From positions 18,102,260-18,166,259 of the forward strand of contig OZ035998.1 in the NCBI GenBank assembly GCA_964035015.1: a stretch of DNA of 64,000 nucleotides, given 5' to 3'. Made by a program: the position numbers and the translations under genes. The notes under the pieces are model-generated. The model searched no databases, was not told the DNA's origin, and saw only the letters and a list, made by a program, of their open reading frames with translations. Positions 41,590 to 51,899 of this stretch are shown piece by piece (position 1 is the first letter of the stretch; each line of letters starts with the position of its first letter). The stretch is from Corallium rubrum. Its lineage: Eukaryota > Cnidaria > Anthozoa > Scleralcyonacea > Coralliidae.

Positions 41590-42656
41590 TTGCTGAAGAA
41601 CGTTGTTGTTATATGTTAATGCATCGGCTCTATTTTCCTATGGGCATAGGCGGTTTGTTTCAGAACGATTTTTTGGATACGATTTGCATAAGAAGTTGTA
41701 TAAAGTGGAGCGATCGAATGAGTTTGCTCGATTACTCGACATGCGTTGTGAAAGCGAAACCGATGACGATGAGATTTTCATCACGCGGACATCTCCTAAG
41801 CAGCGACGTGAAAGTTATGAAGAATTGTCAGAAGATTTTGTCGTAAGTAAGGGTGCAACAGTGAAAGAGGAAAGCAAACATGAAAAGACGGGTCATTTGC
41901 AGGTCCCCGGTCCACAAATCCAGCCTGTGTGTGACGAGGAAATTAAGCGTGCAACGGTTGAACGTATCCCAAAAGCAACACGTAAAGTAAACGATTGGTG
42001 TCTTGAAGTTTGGAAGGAATGAACTAACGAAAGGAACAGCGCCCCTAGCAAGTCTAATAGTGATAAATTTCAGGAAGTACCAGAAGGCATTCTACAGTTA
42101 GATGACAAAGAGAAGCTTTCGTTTTGGTTGAGTAAATTTGTGACCGAAGTGAGGAAAAAAAGTCCACCGGGGGCTCCTTTCCCACCAAACACAAATTTGC
42201 TGCGGCCTACAGAGATATTTAAGAGGTAATGGGCAACCAGAAGTTGAATTATTTCTAGATCCGCATTTGAAGACGTTCAGGGATAGCTTAGATGCTCGAA
42301 TGAAATTTCTTACTTCAGGTGTTGGTGTCGCTGTTAAACAAGCTGAACCTTTTACGGAACAGGAAGAGAAGTTGTGGCAGGAGGGGCTTTTAGGATATGC
42401 TGATGCTCGCACCCTACTCAATGCTTTGGTATTTCTGAATGGAAAGGTTTTTTCACTCAATAGTGGAAAAGAACATCGTTCATTAAAGTTTGGACAGTTT
42501 TGCATAATAAAAACAGATACGGGTGAAAAGCTCTGCTATTCCTCGTTTGGAGAGAAGAATAACCAAGGCGGTCTAAAGGACAGAAAATTCAAGCCCAATG
42601 GTAACCCTGCTTGTTGTGTGAAGACGCTGTATAATCTTTATGTTAGCAAATGGTAA
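41590..42656 (+). pseudogene. Crypton-type (DUF3504/KIAA1958-like) tyrosine recombinase, broken and truncated
   Basis: The frame 41603-42022 ends IPKATRKVNDWCLEVWKE, then TGA where Trp is expected, and continues in the same frame with DKEKLSFWLSKFVTEVRKKS and PPGAPFPPNT. A frameshift near 42200 leads to CGLQRYLRGNGQPEVELFLD, SLDARMKFLTSGVGVAVKQA, WQEGLLGYADARTLLNALVF and GKEHRSLKFGQFCI (first conserved Arg), CYSSFGEKNNQGGLKDRK. It ends LYVSKW-stop at 42656. The C-terminal half with the remaining catalytic residues and Tyr is absent. Related domains were exapted in vertebrate ZMYM and QRICH1 proteins. This copy is a decayed transposon gene. Confidence 0.8.
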
Positions 42657-43259
42657 TTCATTATTGATTACTTTTACTAATACAAAACAATAGCGAGGAG
42701 TTATAGTAATTGTTAGGTTTTTTATTTGTACTACAGGGCTGCACTATAGGATTTATTATGAGGAATAATATTGATTCGAGAGTTGTTCTTTCTATCACAA
42801 CGTATAGTGTTTAGAAAACTTGTGAATAATTTATCGTTTGAACGAATTTGGTCGAAATGCGTGTTGAAAAGTTTTGAAAAGCAGTAAGTGTATATTTCAC
42901 ATCTGACGTTTAGATGGGTATGTAAAAAAATTAGAAATCTGTTCGATATAGAGGTTCGACCATTTAGTGTTATGTTCGCGAGTTAGTTCTCGTGCCTAAG
43001 GTCGAACTCTTGTAAATCAAGTAAAATAAATTAATAACTTAATGATAATATGCATTAAGTTCGACTAATAAAAAGTTTATTTTAGAAATGTTACTCATTA
43101 ACGGATAAATTGTATGGTGTGAAAAAATAATAAAGTTAGGGTGTTCAAATGATGTAACTGCAGTTTACTGTTAGATAAATTCTCTATAATAATATATAGA
43201 TTTTAAAACAAAATGTGGATAGACGTATGCCCATGTACACACGTAAAAACGTACAAGCT
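42657..43259. other. Intronic, nothing recognised
   Basis: AT-rich, no coding frame or inverted repeat of note. Confidence 0.4.
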
Positions 43260-43540
43260 GTTACATACCTGCAAGCAAGTTGTTACAAGGCTGTTCAACC
43301 ACTGGCTGTCCCAGTCTGTTAACATGTCTGTAACAGGTTGTTGACAACTTGTAACAAGGCTGATGACTCAAACAGACTGATGACAAGTTGTTCCAACAAC
43401 CTGTTACCGCTCTGCACTGAACAAGTTGTTAACAGGTTGACGCTAACAAGGTTGTAGCAGCTTCTTGAATCAACAGCATTGTTACAACCTGTTAACAGTC
43501 TTACAAGCCTGTTGCGAACACATCCTGTTGACAAGCTGTG
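43260..43540. repeat. Degenerate tandem repeat around ACAAGTTGTTACAGGTTG
   Basis: Many variants of ACAACCTGTTAACAG and ACAAGTTGTTAACAGGTTG occur in both orientations over about 280 bp. The unit is partly palindromic (AACAAnTTGTT), and spacing is irregular. A 71-codon minus-strand frame across it is an artefact. Confidence 0.7.
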
Positions 43541-43587
43541 AGATTTTTAGGTGTGTACTGCACGCAGAATGTGGCATTTTATTGTGT

Positions 43588-43620
43588 CTGCGCGCATGCG
43601 CATGTGTGTGCGCATGCGCA
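43588..43620. repeat. GCGCATGCGCA-rich palindromes
   Basis: GCGCGCATGCGCATGTGTGT and CGCATGCGCAC form overlapping palindromes. They contain NRF1-like TGCGCATGCGCA words, but no promoter context is evident. Confidence 0.4.
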
Positions 43621-44434
43621 CTGATTCAACATCAACATCAATCCCAAGGCCTGACTCAATCGGCAATTTTTCAACAAGGCATTTGCTTGTTTCTCGTATG
43701 AGGGTGTTGCTACTTGAGACTGGCAAAACGCCAAAACCTGCCTCTCGTTTGAAGACGCTACCAGCGTACTCTATTCGAGATGTTGTGGCAGGGTAGCATG
43801 GATTGGGCACAAGCTCTAATTCGTGCATATATTATATAAGGGAAGTTACATAACCTCCCTGGGACGTTATATAGTTTATGCTTGAATTAGTTCATTTGTC
43901 ACAATTCATAAGCTCCGCTCTTCCCTGCTATATTCAAAACCCTCTCCGGCTTTTAAAACAGCCAGGTAACTAAACGAAATTGTTGACCGCGGCACATCAA
44001 AGGAAACCGACTCAAATATGAACTAATAGTGGTTAATATATCATGAGAAGTGGCTCGGGAGTTAATTTATTTCAGTTGATCTAATTTTATTATATTTTAT
44101 TTAATTTAAATTAGAATTATACAGTTACTTGTATACAGTATTTATTTATTTTCTTTCTCTAAATTTTTCTTTTTCTACTCTTAACTATATACGTACCCTG
44201 AAAGCTTTTCCGTAATGAACCTCCTACGTCTTTTACTTGTTGAACTATTATGTATAATGACGCTGCTCAAAACATTTGCCAAATGAGCCTCTGGCTTCGG
44301 CTTTACCTTTATATCTAATGTAACTAAATTGTGTGAAATATATTATTATCATTAAAAGTCATTATAAAAGAGAAAATTTCTCGATTTTCGGGCACCGCTG
44401 TTATTAACCAAAAATTGTTGTGACTTAAGGCACT
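43621..44434. other. Intronic, nothing recognised
   Basis: Short inverted word pair near 43840-43870 (GGGAAGTTACATAACCTCCC). No gene. Confidence 0.4.
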
Positions 44435-44895
44435 CTCGTTCCCAGAGCCTTCTCACGCGGGCCGCGCAAACGAAGGCTCTGGGATAATCCATCGCCGGAA
44501 ACCGAAAAGCAGGTTGCCGATTGAAAAGAGCATGCGCCGCCAGAGATCGAAATTTTCGCAAATGGAAGTTCGAGGGGCTTTAAATTTTATCTGACGGATA
44601 AACTTGTTAAGAACGCCACTTCAGTACTCACTGCTTTCCCTTTCGAAACCATTCATAAGCCACCGAATACTTGCTGTTCAACTGCTGTTTGGTTCCAGAA
44701 GTTTGGTTCTTGACAAGTTTCAGTCGCCAGATAAAATTTAAAATCCCTCAATGCAAGGTTTTCGAAAGAACAAGGAATACAGATTTTCATGATATAAACC
44801 ACTGTCAATTATTCAATCAATGAAACGTCGATTTGAAACGGATTATCCCAGAGCCTACGTTTGCGCGGCCCGCGTGAGAAGGCTCTGGGAACGAG
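44435..44895. mobile_element. 461-bp element with 56-bp inverted repeats, each itself a hairpin
   Basis: The left (44435-44490) and right (44840-44895) ends are reverse complements with one mismatch. They start CTCGTTCCCAGAGCCTTCTC and end GGCTCTGGGATAATCC. Each end can also fold on itself (CCCAGAGCC...GGCTCTGGG). The outer words resemble the CCCAGGGT/GTACGAGGTTG hairpins at 24719 and 40029. The interior has an inverted CCAGATAAAATTTAAA / TTTAAATTTTATCTG pair but no protein. Confidence 0.88.
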
Positions 44896-44902
44896 ATTGG
44901 AC

Positions 44903-45082
44903 TTAAGGTGGCTCCCTACAGTAATTCCAAGAAAGGACTGCTAACGAGTATGACGTCGGCACATGCGTAAATAGCAGTCTTGTCGAGTTGATATTCTGTC
45001 ACGTTATAGACTGCAATAACCATAGACTATGGCTCAACATAACACGCCATGAGAAAACTAAAACCCTCGGGAGCCACCTTAA
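44903..45082. mobile_element. TTAA-flanked MITE, GGTGGCTCC family, short form
   Basis: TTAA (44903-44906), GGTGGCTCCC...GGGAGCCACC, TTAA (45079-45082). It shares the terminal nine bases with the two long copies (14640, 25637), but its 172-bp body is unrelated to theirs. Confidence 0.85.
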
Positions 45083-45103
45083 TTGGGATTTGAATTCGCG
45101 TCT

Positions 45104-45330
45104 TTTCGGCGACTGCATGCTAAACCGCTGCTATACACGTTAAGCTATCGTGTCATAAAAAGCTTGAGTCGTGGAAGAAAGAATATCTCATGCGTGCACT
45201 TCAGTTATATAGATATTTCGAAATCACATGCAGTTTCTAGTTGACTTGATAGCTCAAGTGGTAAAGCATTTGGTAATCTGAAAGTGTGAATTAAAATCTC
45301 TTCCTAGTCATCACGGCCGACTTCTGCAGG
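45104..45330. repeat. Two tRNA-like SINE heads, opposite orientation
   Basis: On the minus strand at 45104-45160, GATAGCTTAACGTGTATAGC and GCGAATTCAAATCC act as box A and box B. On the plus strand from 45248, GATAGCTCAAGTGGTAAAGC and a decayed GTGTGAATTAAAATC do the same. Stems do not pair fully, so these are SINE heads, not tRNA genes. Confidence 0.55.
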
Positions 45331-45937
45331 CAGTAAGGAAATCATAAAATTTTCTTTCAATAACGTTTTCTTAAAGAAAAAACAGAAAAGAAAGTAACCA
45401 ATAGATACTTTTCAAAATTCAAACGTGTAAAACACTATAATAGAATTTTCTCCCTAGACAAAGTACTATGTTTTGCGACAAGAACTTGTCGTATATATAA
45501 ATATATATCCAAACTTTGCGTGCTTTTATAATATTAGATTTATGAAAGACGGATTGTGATGCACGTAGAGTTAGTGTAATGATGTCGTCGACCGTAAATG
45601 GTGGCAACGACCGTTTACGAAACGGAAAATTGCTTCCTCACTACTGTAACACGTAATGTATTGAATAATTTATAAAGATTGTTATTTACTGTAGGGGTCG
45701 GTTACTAACACCATGCAAATGTTGATATGATTAGCTTGTTGTCCACTCATTTCAGACGTAACCATCAGTAGAGCATCACAACACGAGTTTTGCAAACGTG
45801 GATATTACGCGTACACTACATATATAATGTTGCATTGCACTTCTTAATTGGCTTGTTATTGTTTCTGATTTTTGTGGTGTTATAATTAGCTTAAACAATT
45901 AAGTTTGTTGGGTTTTTTCATCTTATTAAATCTCCAG
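45331..45937. other. Intronic, nothing recognised
   Basis: AT-rich intron leading to the acceptor of the next host exon. Confidence 0.4.
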
Positions 45938-46082
45938 ATAAATGTTAGTTTGGATAACGTCATCGATAAACATATTCTGGTACATCCCATTGAAACTCGT
46001 GCTCTTCGCATAGAGTTTCCATCCAGTGATGATTTAAGATGTCAAAAAGTTGAATTACATGGCATTTCTTTGCTGAAATCAG
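45938..46082 (+). CDS. Host gene exon: second part of F5/8 type C domain 2
   Basis: The acceptor AATCTCCAG ends at 45937 and the donor ATCAG|GTTTGT follows 46082. It starts in phase 0 (fits the end of the exon at 37799) and ends in phase 1. It encodes INVSLDNVIDKHILVHPIET, RALRIEFPSSDDLRCQKVEL, HGIS: the discoidin end (D..V..H.L..PI.TRALRI.......C...ELHG). Confidence 0.8.
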
Positions 46083-46146
46083 GTTTGTTTTTCACGTTTA
46101 ATGCCCACAGACTTTTTATATAATTCATTTATACACGCATTCTTTA

Positions 46147-46290
46147 ATTCATTCGTTCGTTCGTTCGTTCGTTCGTTCGTTCGTTCGTTCGTTCGTTCGT
46201 TCGTTCGTTCGTTCGTTCGTTCGTTCGTTCGTTCGTTCGTTCGTTCGTTCGTTCGTTCGTTCGTTCGTTCGTTCGTTCGTTCATTCATTC
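46147..46290. repeat. (CGTT)n microsatellite
   Basis: About 34 TTCG tetramers with TTCA at both edges, in the intron after 46082. The Thr-Asn-Glu-Arg and Ser-Phe-Val-Arg frames are artefacts. Confidence 0.95.
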
Positions 46291-46644
46291 TTAGATGAAT
46301 GTGGTATTTTTGGTAACATTTTTTTAAATTCACCCTTTTGGTTCAGAGAACGATAAACATTTGCCATATTTTGTAAAAGCACTGGGAAAATGTCACTTTT
46401 TAACATATATGCTTTTTAAAATTTCTTGCATATATAAAATAAAAACAACTTAATAACCAGAATCACGTACGTAATTACGTGAATTCTAAAATTAATGGAA
46501 TTACGTGATGGAATTGAACTGATGAACGCCTAAGGCAACAGGTCGAAAGCAAAAAAATAATAAACGTGCTGTCACCACAAATTCTCGCTTCTATTATTAA
46601 CTTTTGTTTTATTACATGTATACTCGATTAAAACCATCTGACAG

Positions 46645-46772
46645 GTTGTTTTTTTATTCTTTTATAATTTTAAAGGATTTTGTAAAAAACAGTATCCATT
46701 AGGTAACAAGTTGTTTTTTTATTCTTTTATAATTTTAAAGGATTTTGTAAAAAACAGTATCCATTAGGACTA
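46645..46772 (+). repeat. 65-bp tandem duplication that copies a splice acceptor
   Basis: Units start at 46645 and 46710 and are nearly identical (GTTGTTTTTTTATTCTTTTA...CAGTATCCATTAGG). Each holds the polypyrimidine run, the acceptor TTTTAAAG and the first 30 or so exon bases. Using the first acceptor (46675) would add 65 bases, shift frame and give an early stop. The second (46740) gives the open frame. Confidence 0.9.
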
Positions 46773-47048
46773 AGTGATCAAGGGACAGCTACTATCAAAG
46801 ACCAAAGTATAACAGTGTCGTCATTTTATAGCAATTTGCGAGGCAAGTATGCTCGTCTGCGTAATGGTCGATGCTGGTGCGCTAAGAATCCCCAAGGACA
46901 GCGCATAACAATTGATTTAGGCGAAATGATCACTTTAACTGGAATTGCAACTCAAGGATGCAGGGGATATTATGTTACGCAGTACCAAATACAATATAGT
47001 TATGATGGAGTGATGTGGTACGATTATGTATATCGCAATATTACCGAG
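46741..47048 (+). CDS. Host gene exon: first part of F5/8 type C domain 3
   Basis: The acceptor ends at 46740 and the donor ACCGAG|GTACGC follows 47048. Phase 1 in, phase 0 out. It encodes GFCKKQYPLGLSDQGTATIK, DQSITVSSFYSNLRGKYARL, RNGRCWCAKNPQGQRITIDL, GEMITLTGIATQGCRGYYVT and QYQIQYSYDGVMWYDY. It has the full discoidin set: C...LGL, ITVSS, ARL, WCAK, I.IDLG, TGIATQG, Y...YS.DG..W..Y. The domain closes on the next exon. Confidence 0.9.
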
Positions 47049-47213
47049 GTACGCATTAACAAGTTATTTCCTTATTTGTCTTTCTGTTTTTCACTGATTA
47101 TTTGTGCAAATGTCTGTAATGTCACTTAAAATATTTTGATGTACGAATCTAATTTAATCTAGTACTTTTCTAGAAATTGTTTCTTATTTTTATATAATCT
47201 ATTGTATTTTTAG

Positions 47214-47364
47214 ATTTTTCAAGGTAATTCTTTACGTCAGGGTGAAGACGGCATATTTGCAAACTGGTTGAATACTTTCGTCATCACTAAACACGTTCGG
47301 ATAAATGTTTTAAAACACGAAACTCGGCCATGTCTTCGTCTTGAATTATACGGTTGTAGAGAAG
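47214..47364 (+). CDS. Host gene exon: second part of F5/8 type C domain 3
   Basis: The acceptor ATTTTTAG ends at 47213 and the donor GAGAAG|GTAATA follows 47364. Phase 0 in, phase 1 out. It encodes IFQGNSLRQGEDGIFANWLN, TFVITKHVRINVLKHETRPC, LRLELYGCRE. FxGN and CLRLELYGC are the classic discoidin end, with the Cys that pairs with the early Cys of the previous exon. Confidence 0.9.
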
Positions 47365-47477
47365 GTAATACTAATAATTATGTAATGTAGTACGCAATGT
47401 CTATCTCACTTTATTTGAACACTGAACTTTCTTATATTTCAGACATTTTAACCTGAGTTACCAAACAACCTGAGTTA

Positions 47478-47802
47478 ACAAACAAACAAACAAACAAACA
47501 AACAAACAAACAAACAAACAAACAAACAAACAAACAAACAAACAAACAAACAAACAAACAAACAAACAAACAAACAAACAAACAAACAAACAAACAAACA
47601 AACAAACAAACAAACAAACAAACAAACAAACAAACAAACAAACAAACAAACAAACAAACAAACAAACAAACAAACAAACAAACAAACAAACAAACAAACA
47701 AACAAACAAACAAACAAACAAACAAACAAACAAACAAACAAACAAACAAACAAACAAACAAACAAACAAACAAACAAACAAACAAACAAACAAACAAACA
47801 AA
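47478..47802. repeat. (ACAA)n microsatellite, about 325 bp
   Basis: Around 80 AAAC tetramers without visible interruption, ending 25 bases before the duplicated target of the large inverted-repeat element. The Cys-Leu-Phe-Val frames on the minus strand are artefacts. Confidence 0.97.
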
Positions 47803-47827
47803 AAACAAAAAGAAGTTTTTAAACAGT

Positions 47828-47836
47828 GTGAATCAT
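47828..47836 (+). repeat. 9-bp target-site duplication GTGAATCAT, left
   Basis: Identical nine bases flank the large element on the right at 54059-54067. Confidence 0.88.
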
Positions 47837-47989
47837 ACCACTGTGAAGTATGCACCACATTCAGCCTCCGATTCAAGCCTTCGATTCGGCCTTCGATTCA
47901 GCCGTCGATTCAATTATCGCATGTTATTGCGAAGTTATCTCCATATTCATCACGTGGTCGCTATAACAGAATATCATACAAATACACAA

Positions 47990-49370
47990 TTTTCTCAGCC
48001 GCTATTCTATAGGATTTCTTCAAATTAACATATCTTGTACAGAATTTCATGCTCTTTCATCTAGTATAAGTCTCCAGAGTAGCAAAGACCCATGGACGAC
48101 GTAGGCAAGCTTTAAACAAATTGCGGCGCGGCGGTATTAATACGACTGAAACACATCAGATTATAAACACAATTTTCTCAGCTGCTATTCTATACGATCA
48201 TCTAAAATTTACATATATTGTAGAGAATTTCATGCTCTTTCATCTAGTATAAGTCTCCAGAGTGGCATAGACCCATGAACGACGCAGGCAGGCTTTAATT
48301 AAACAAATTGCGGCACGGTGTAATTAATACGACCGACCGGGCTTGCGTTGACAGTTGTATATTGCATATACATCAGATATAAACACAATTTTCTCAGCCG
48401 CTATTCTATACGATTTTTTTAAATTTACATATGTTGTAGAGAATTTCAAGCTCTTTCATGTAGTGTAAGTCTCCAGAGTGGCATAGACCCAGGAACGACG
48501 CAGGCAGGCTGTAAACAAATTGCGGCGCGGTGTACGTAATTAATACGACTGACGGGGCTTGTGTTGACAGTTGTATATTGCATATACATCAGATATAAAC
48601 ACAATTTTCTCAGCCGCTATTCTATACGATTTTTTTAAATTTACATATGTTGTAGAGAATTTCAAGCTCTTTCATCTAGTATAAGTGTCCAGAGTGGCAT
48701 AGACCCATGAACGACGCAGGCAAGCTTTAAACAATTGCGGCGCGGTGTTATTAATACGACTGACGGGGCTTGCCTTGAATGTTTCAGATTACATCGGAAA
48801 AAGTACAATTTTCTCAGCCGCTATTCTATACGATTTTTTTAAATTTACATATGTTGTATAGAATTTCATGCTCTTTCATCTAGTATAAGTTTCCAGAGTG
48901 GCATAGACCCATGAACGACGCAGGCAAGCTTTAAACAAATTGCGGCGCGGTGTTATTAATACGACTGACGGGGGTTGTTTTGTGTATTGCATATACATCA
49001 GATATAAACACAATTTTCTCAGCCGCTATTCTATACGATTTTTTTAAATTTACATATGTTGTAGATAATTTCAAGCTCTTTCATGCAGTATCCAGAGTGG
49101 CATAGACCCAGAAACGACGCAGGCAGGCTTTAAACAAATTGCGGCGCGGTGTACGTAATTAATACGACTGACGGGGCTTGTGTTGACAGTTGTATATTGT
49201 ATATACATCAGATATAAACACAATTTTCTCAGCCGCTATTCTATACGATTTTTTTAAATTTACATATGTTGTAGAGAATTTCATGCTCTTTCATCTAATA
49301 TAAGTCTCCAGAGTGGCACAGACCCATGAACGACGCAGGCAAGCTTTAGACAAATTGCGGCGCTGTGTTA
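47990..49370 (+). repeat. Satellite array, left arm, 7 monomers
   Basis: Monomer starts (TTTCTCAGCCGCTATTCTAT) fall at 47991, 48174, 48390, 48606, 48810, 49015 and 49225, giving periods of 183, 216, 216, 204, 205 and 210. Each monomer holds TTTACATATGTTGTAGAGAA, CTTTCATCTAGTATAAGT, CAGAGTGGCATAGACCCA, CGACGCAGGCAAGCTTTAAA and TTGCGGCGCGGTGT. Short indels between TAATACGACTGACGGGG and the next start explain the length classes. Confidence 0.93.
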
Positions 49371-49876
49371 TTAATGGAGGGGGACATTGGGGTTTTCGGT
49401 GTTGCGGTTTCGGCTTTTTTTTCATACGGTATTTCGGTAATTTCACGCCTGAGGTGCGGTATTGCGGTTTTATTCAGCCATGCGGTATGCGGTTTTCCGC
49501 GTTTTGATCGACGGTATTCGGTAGAAAAAGATTGTTAGAAATTAGATGTTTTCCCGGTATTCCAGACTTCCAATTTTTATTCGTTTGTGAAAGTCCTGAG
49601 GGCCCCTGAGCAAAATACACCTTATATAAAGCCCATAAAGTCTTATTAGTTATATATTAATTGTGAGCTACGCAAGATTCTGAATATGTTTGGGACTGTT
49701 ATGGATCTTTGTGGACTTTTATTAAATTCCCAAAAGTCCCATATAATCCATAGCGGGGCTTTGACAAAAAAATGTGAAATAAACTAGAAGTTACTATCGC
49801 AAGTGAAGTGCTGCCTCAAATTGGATAAAAATTAACCTTCAGCCTCTGTGCAGTTGGTGTGCAACGCACCCTCCCG

Positions 49877-49962
49877 GCTTGCCCACTCATCCCCCCTTGC
49901 CCACTCATCCCCCCTTGCCCACTTATCCCCCCTTGGCCACGCATCCCCCCTTGCCCACTCCA
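49877..49962. repeat. 18-bp minisatellite CTTGCCCACTCATCCCCC
   Basis: Four to five units of about 18 bp, then related CCCACTCCATACAAGTTTGG units to about 50045. Confidence 0.85.
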
Positions 49963-50129
49963 CCCAACATTGGTAATGCCCACTCCATACAAGTTTGGTA
50001 ATGCCCACTCCATACAAGTTTGCCCACTCCACCCGAGTTCACCCACTCCAGCGAAGGAAGCTGGACTGAAAACAAAGCCGGAGTTATACGCATGCTAATT
50101 TCTGAGGATTTTAGGACTTTTGGGTCATT

Positions 50130-51195
50130 TAGCGAAGCAATGCAAGCAGTATTATAGACGACCGGCCAAGGCTTCAAAATATTACTTTTGATGGCATTTT
50201 TTGTTACAAGAAGGTAACCATGATAAATCATATCGGATAGTGTATACTTTGAAGGTTAGGGGGGTTACCAGTCGTAATTATTGATTTATATTCTAAAATT
50301 TGGAGATTTTTGGAAGCACAATGTGATGAATGGGATATCTGTGAAGTGCTGCCTAATACATTTGTGTTTTATTTGGATTGGCTAAATTCAGAATGCTAAT
50401 CCAATCAGCGTGGCTGAGGTTCTGATTATCCTGATTCGCATAACTCACAATCATAAACAAACAAGAAACATGGCGCAAATTCACCTATATATAACACTTC
50501 GAAGAAGAACCACAACAAGCAGCCAACTTTTTGTTACAAACAGGTAACCACCATAGAAATGTAGCTTAGACATTAATCAAGATGACTAGGCCGGTTACCA
50601 TCCGTGTATCACAAGATAGCATTGCTTGATCCGGTGAGTTAAAGTGCTGAAGATATCATGAGCAACACTGTACTGCAACATGGCGGTATCGGCAAATTAC
50701 CAAAACAAAACGAAGTACATTGCAAATATGAGACTTCTCAGCTGTGTCTACCAGATCAAATAAATTTCTGATTCTTAGCAAGCTTACGTTGTTGTGGCTT
50801 TTCTTCGAAGTGTTATATTTAGGTGTATTCACGCCATATTTCTTGTTTGTTTATGATTGTGAGTTATGCGAATTAGGTTAACCAGAACTAGAGACACGCT
50901 GATTGGATAACGCTCTGAAGCGAATCTTTCAAAATAAAACACTTACATGTAGTTTGCATCACTCCACAGAAACCCATTCATCCCAGTGCGCCTTTAAAAA
51001 AACCCAAATTTTAGTATATAAATTTCAAATTACGACTAGTAACCCCCTCACCTTCAAAATATACGCTATCCGATACTATCTGGCATGGTTACCTGCTTGT
51101 AACAAAAATACCATCAACGGTGTTTTTGAGACACTTTTATCGAGGTTGGCCGGCCGTCTATTATGTCATCATTCATCAGTCACAGCTCAAACACA
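50130..51195. mobile_element. Foldback element, about 1.07 kb, arms about 420 bp
   Basis: The left arm (about 50130-50560) and right arm (about 50760-51195) match in inverted orientation with moderate divergence. Matching words include GTTACAAGAAGGTAACCATG, TCGGATAGTGTATACTTTGA, CCAATCAGCGTG, AAACAAACAAGAAACATGGC and CTTCGAAGAAGAACCACAAC. The outer ends are GACGACCGGCCAAGG-like. The centre of about 200 bp has no frame of note. Confidence 0.82.
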
Positions 51196-51242
51196 AGGTT
51201 AAGTTCTGTGCAAGGCGTGGCCAATAATGCCTATAATTGAAA

Positions 51243-51411
51243 TATGGTATAGTAGGTTAATACTGCCGAAACAGAGAACGTAAGTGGTCTATACGTTTCG
51301 AGCGAAGGCCCTTCGTCACGTTTCTCTCTGACGAAGGGCCTTCGCTAGAAATAGACCACTTACGTTCTCTGTTTCGGCAGTATTAACCTACTATACCATA
51401 TTTCGATTGTT
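51243..51411. repeat. Hairpin repeat, GTTTCGAGCGAAGGCCC family, copy 2
   Basis: GAAATATGGTATAGTAGGTT...ACGTAAGTGGTCTATACG pairs with the reverse complement to 51411. The inner CGTTTCGAGCGAAGGCCCTT and the flank CAACACTGCCTACGCAGCAC match the copy at 5329. Confidence 0.85.
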
Positions 51412-51899
51412 GTTTCAACACTGCCTACGCAGCACACTACTTTTAATGCCTATAATTACCTGGCGTTTACTAAATGCGGTTTCGGTATTCTGTTGATTTT
51501 TTCGCGGTATTGCGGTTTTTGACGATTTTTTTCGCGGTATTGCGGTTCTGGGTACCCCCCAATGTCCCCCTCTATACTGTAAGCTCCGAATATTGTCGCT
51601 CAGCCTATCATGCGGTTGTGAATCCGGCCTATAAATGGTCTATAGTATATATTATTTAGTGTAGAAATTTGGTTTCGTGGTTAAACTCTGTTAAACCTTG
51701 CGCTAAATAGTGAAACCGAAAACTGTTATTTCTCTTAACTGATATAATACTGTTTTTCTCTATAACATAGGATTTGAACTTAAGCTTTGAATGGCATCCC
51801 GAACGGACGCCGTCGCAGCGATTTGTTTGCTCGAACCTTGCCTAAATACGTATTTCGGTTGTTTTCCCGTTTGACACCCCCCTGATTCCCCGTTTGACG

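Larger units (their letters stand above)
49371..51572. mobile_element. Element with GAGGGGGACATTGGGG inverted ends in the centre
   Basis: GAGGGGGACATTGGGG (49377-49392) is matched in reverse complement by CCCCAATGTCCCCCTC (51557-51572). Next to each end is a cluster of GCGGTATTGCGGTTT words. The left end interrupts a satellite monomer at TTATTAAT. No target duplication is clear and no transposase is seen. It contains the foldback at 50130-51195 and the hairpin at 51243-51411, so it is itself a nest. Confidence 0.6.

Noticed and set aside
46079-46333. Thr-Asn-Glu-Arg repeat protein and its plus-strand Ser-Phe-Val-Arg partner
   Set aside because: Artefact of the (CGTT)n microsatellite.
47432-47876. 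Long Cys-Leu-Phe-Val frames on the minus strand
   Set aside because: Translation of the (ACAA)n microsatellite; every phase is open because the repeat has no stop.
49816-50046. Gly-Gln-Gly-Gly-Met repeat protein
   Set aside because: Read from the 18-bp CCCACTCATCCCCC minisatellite.
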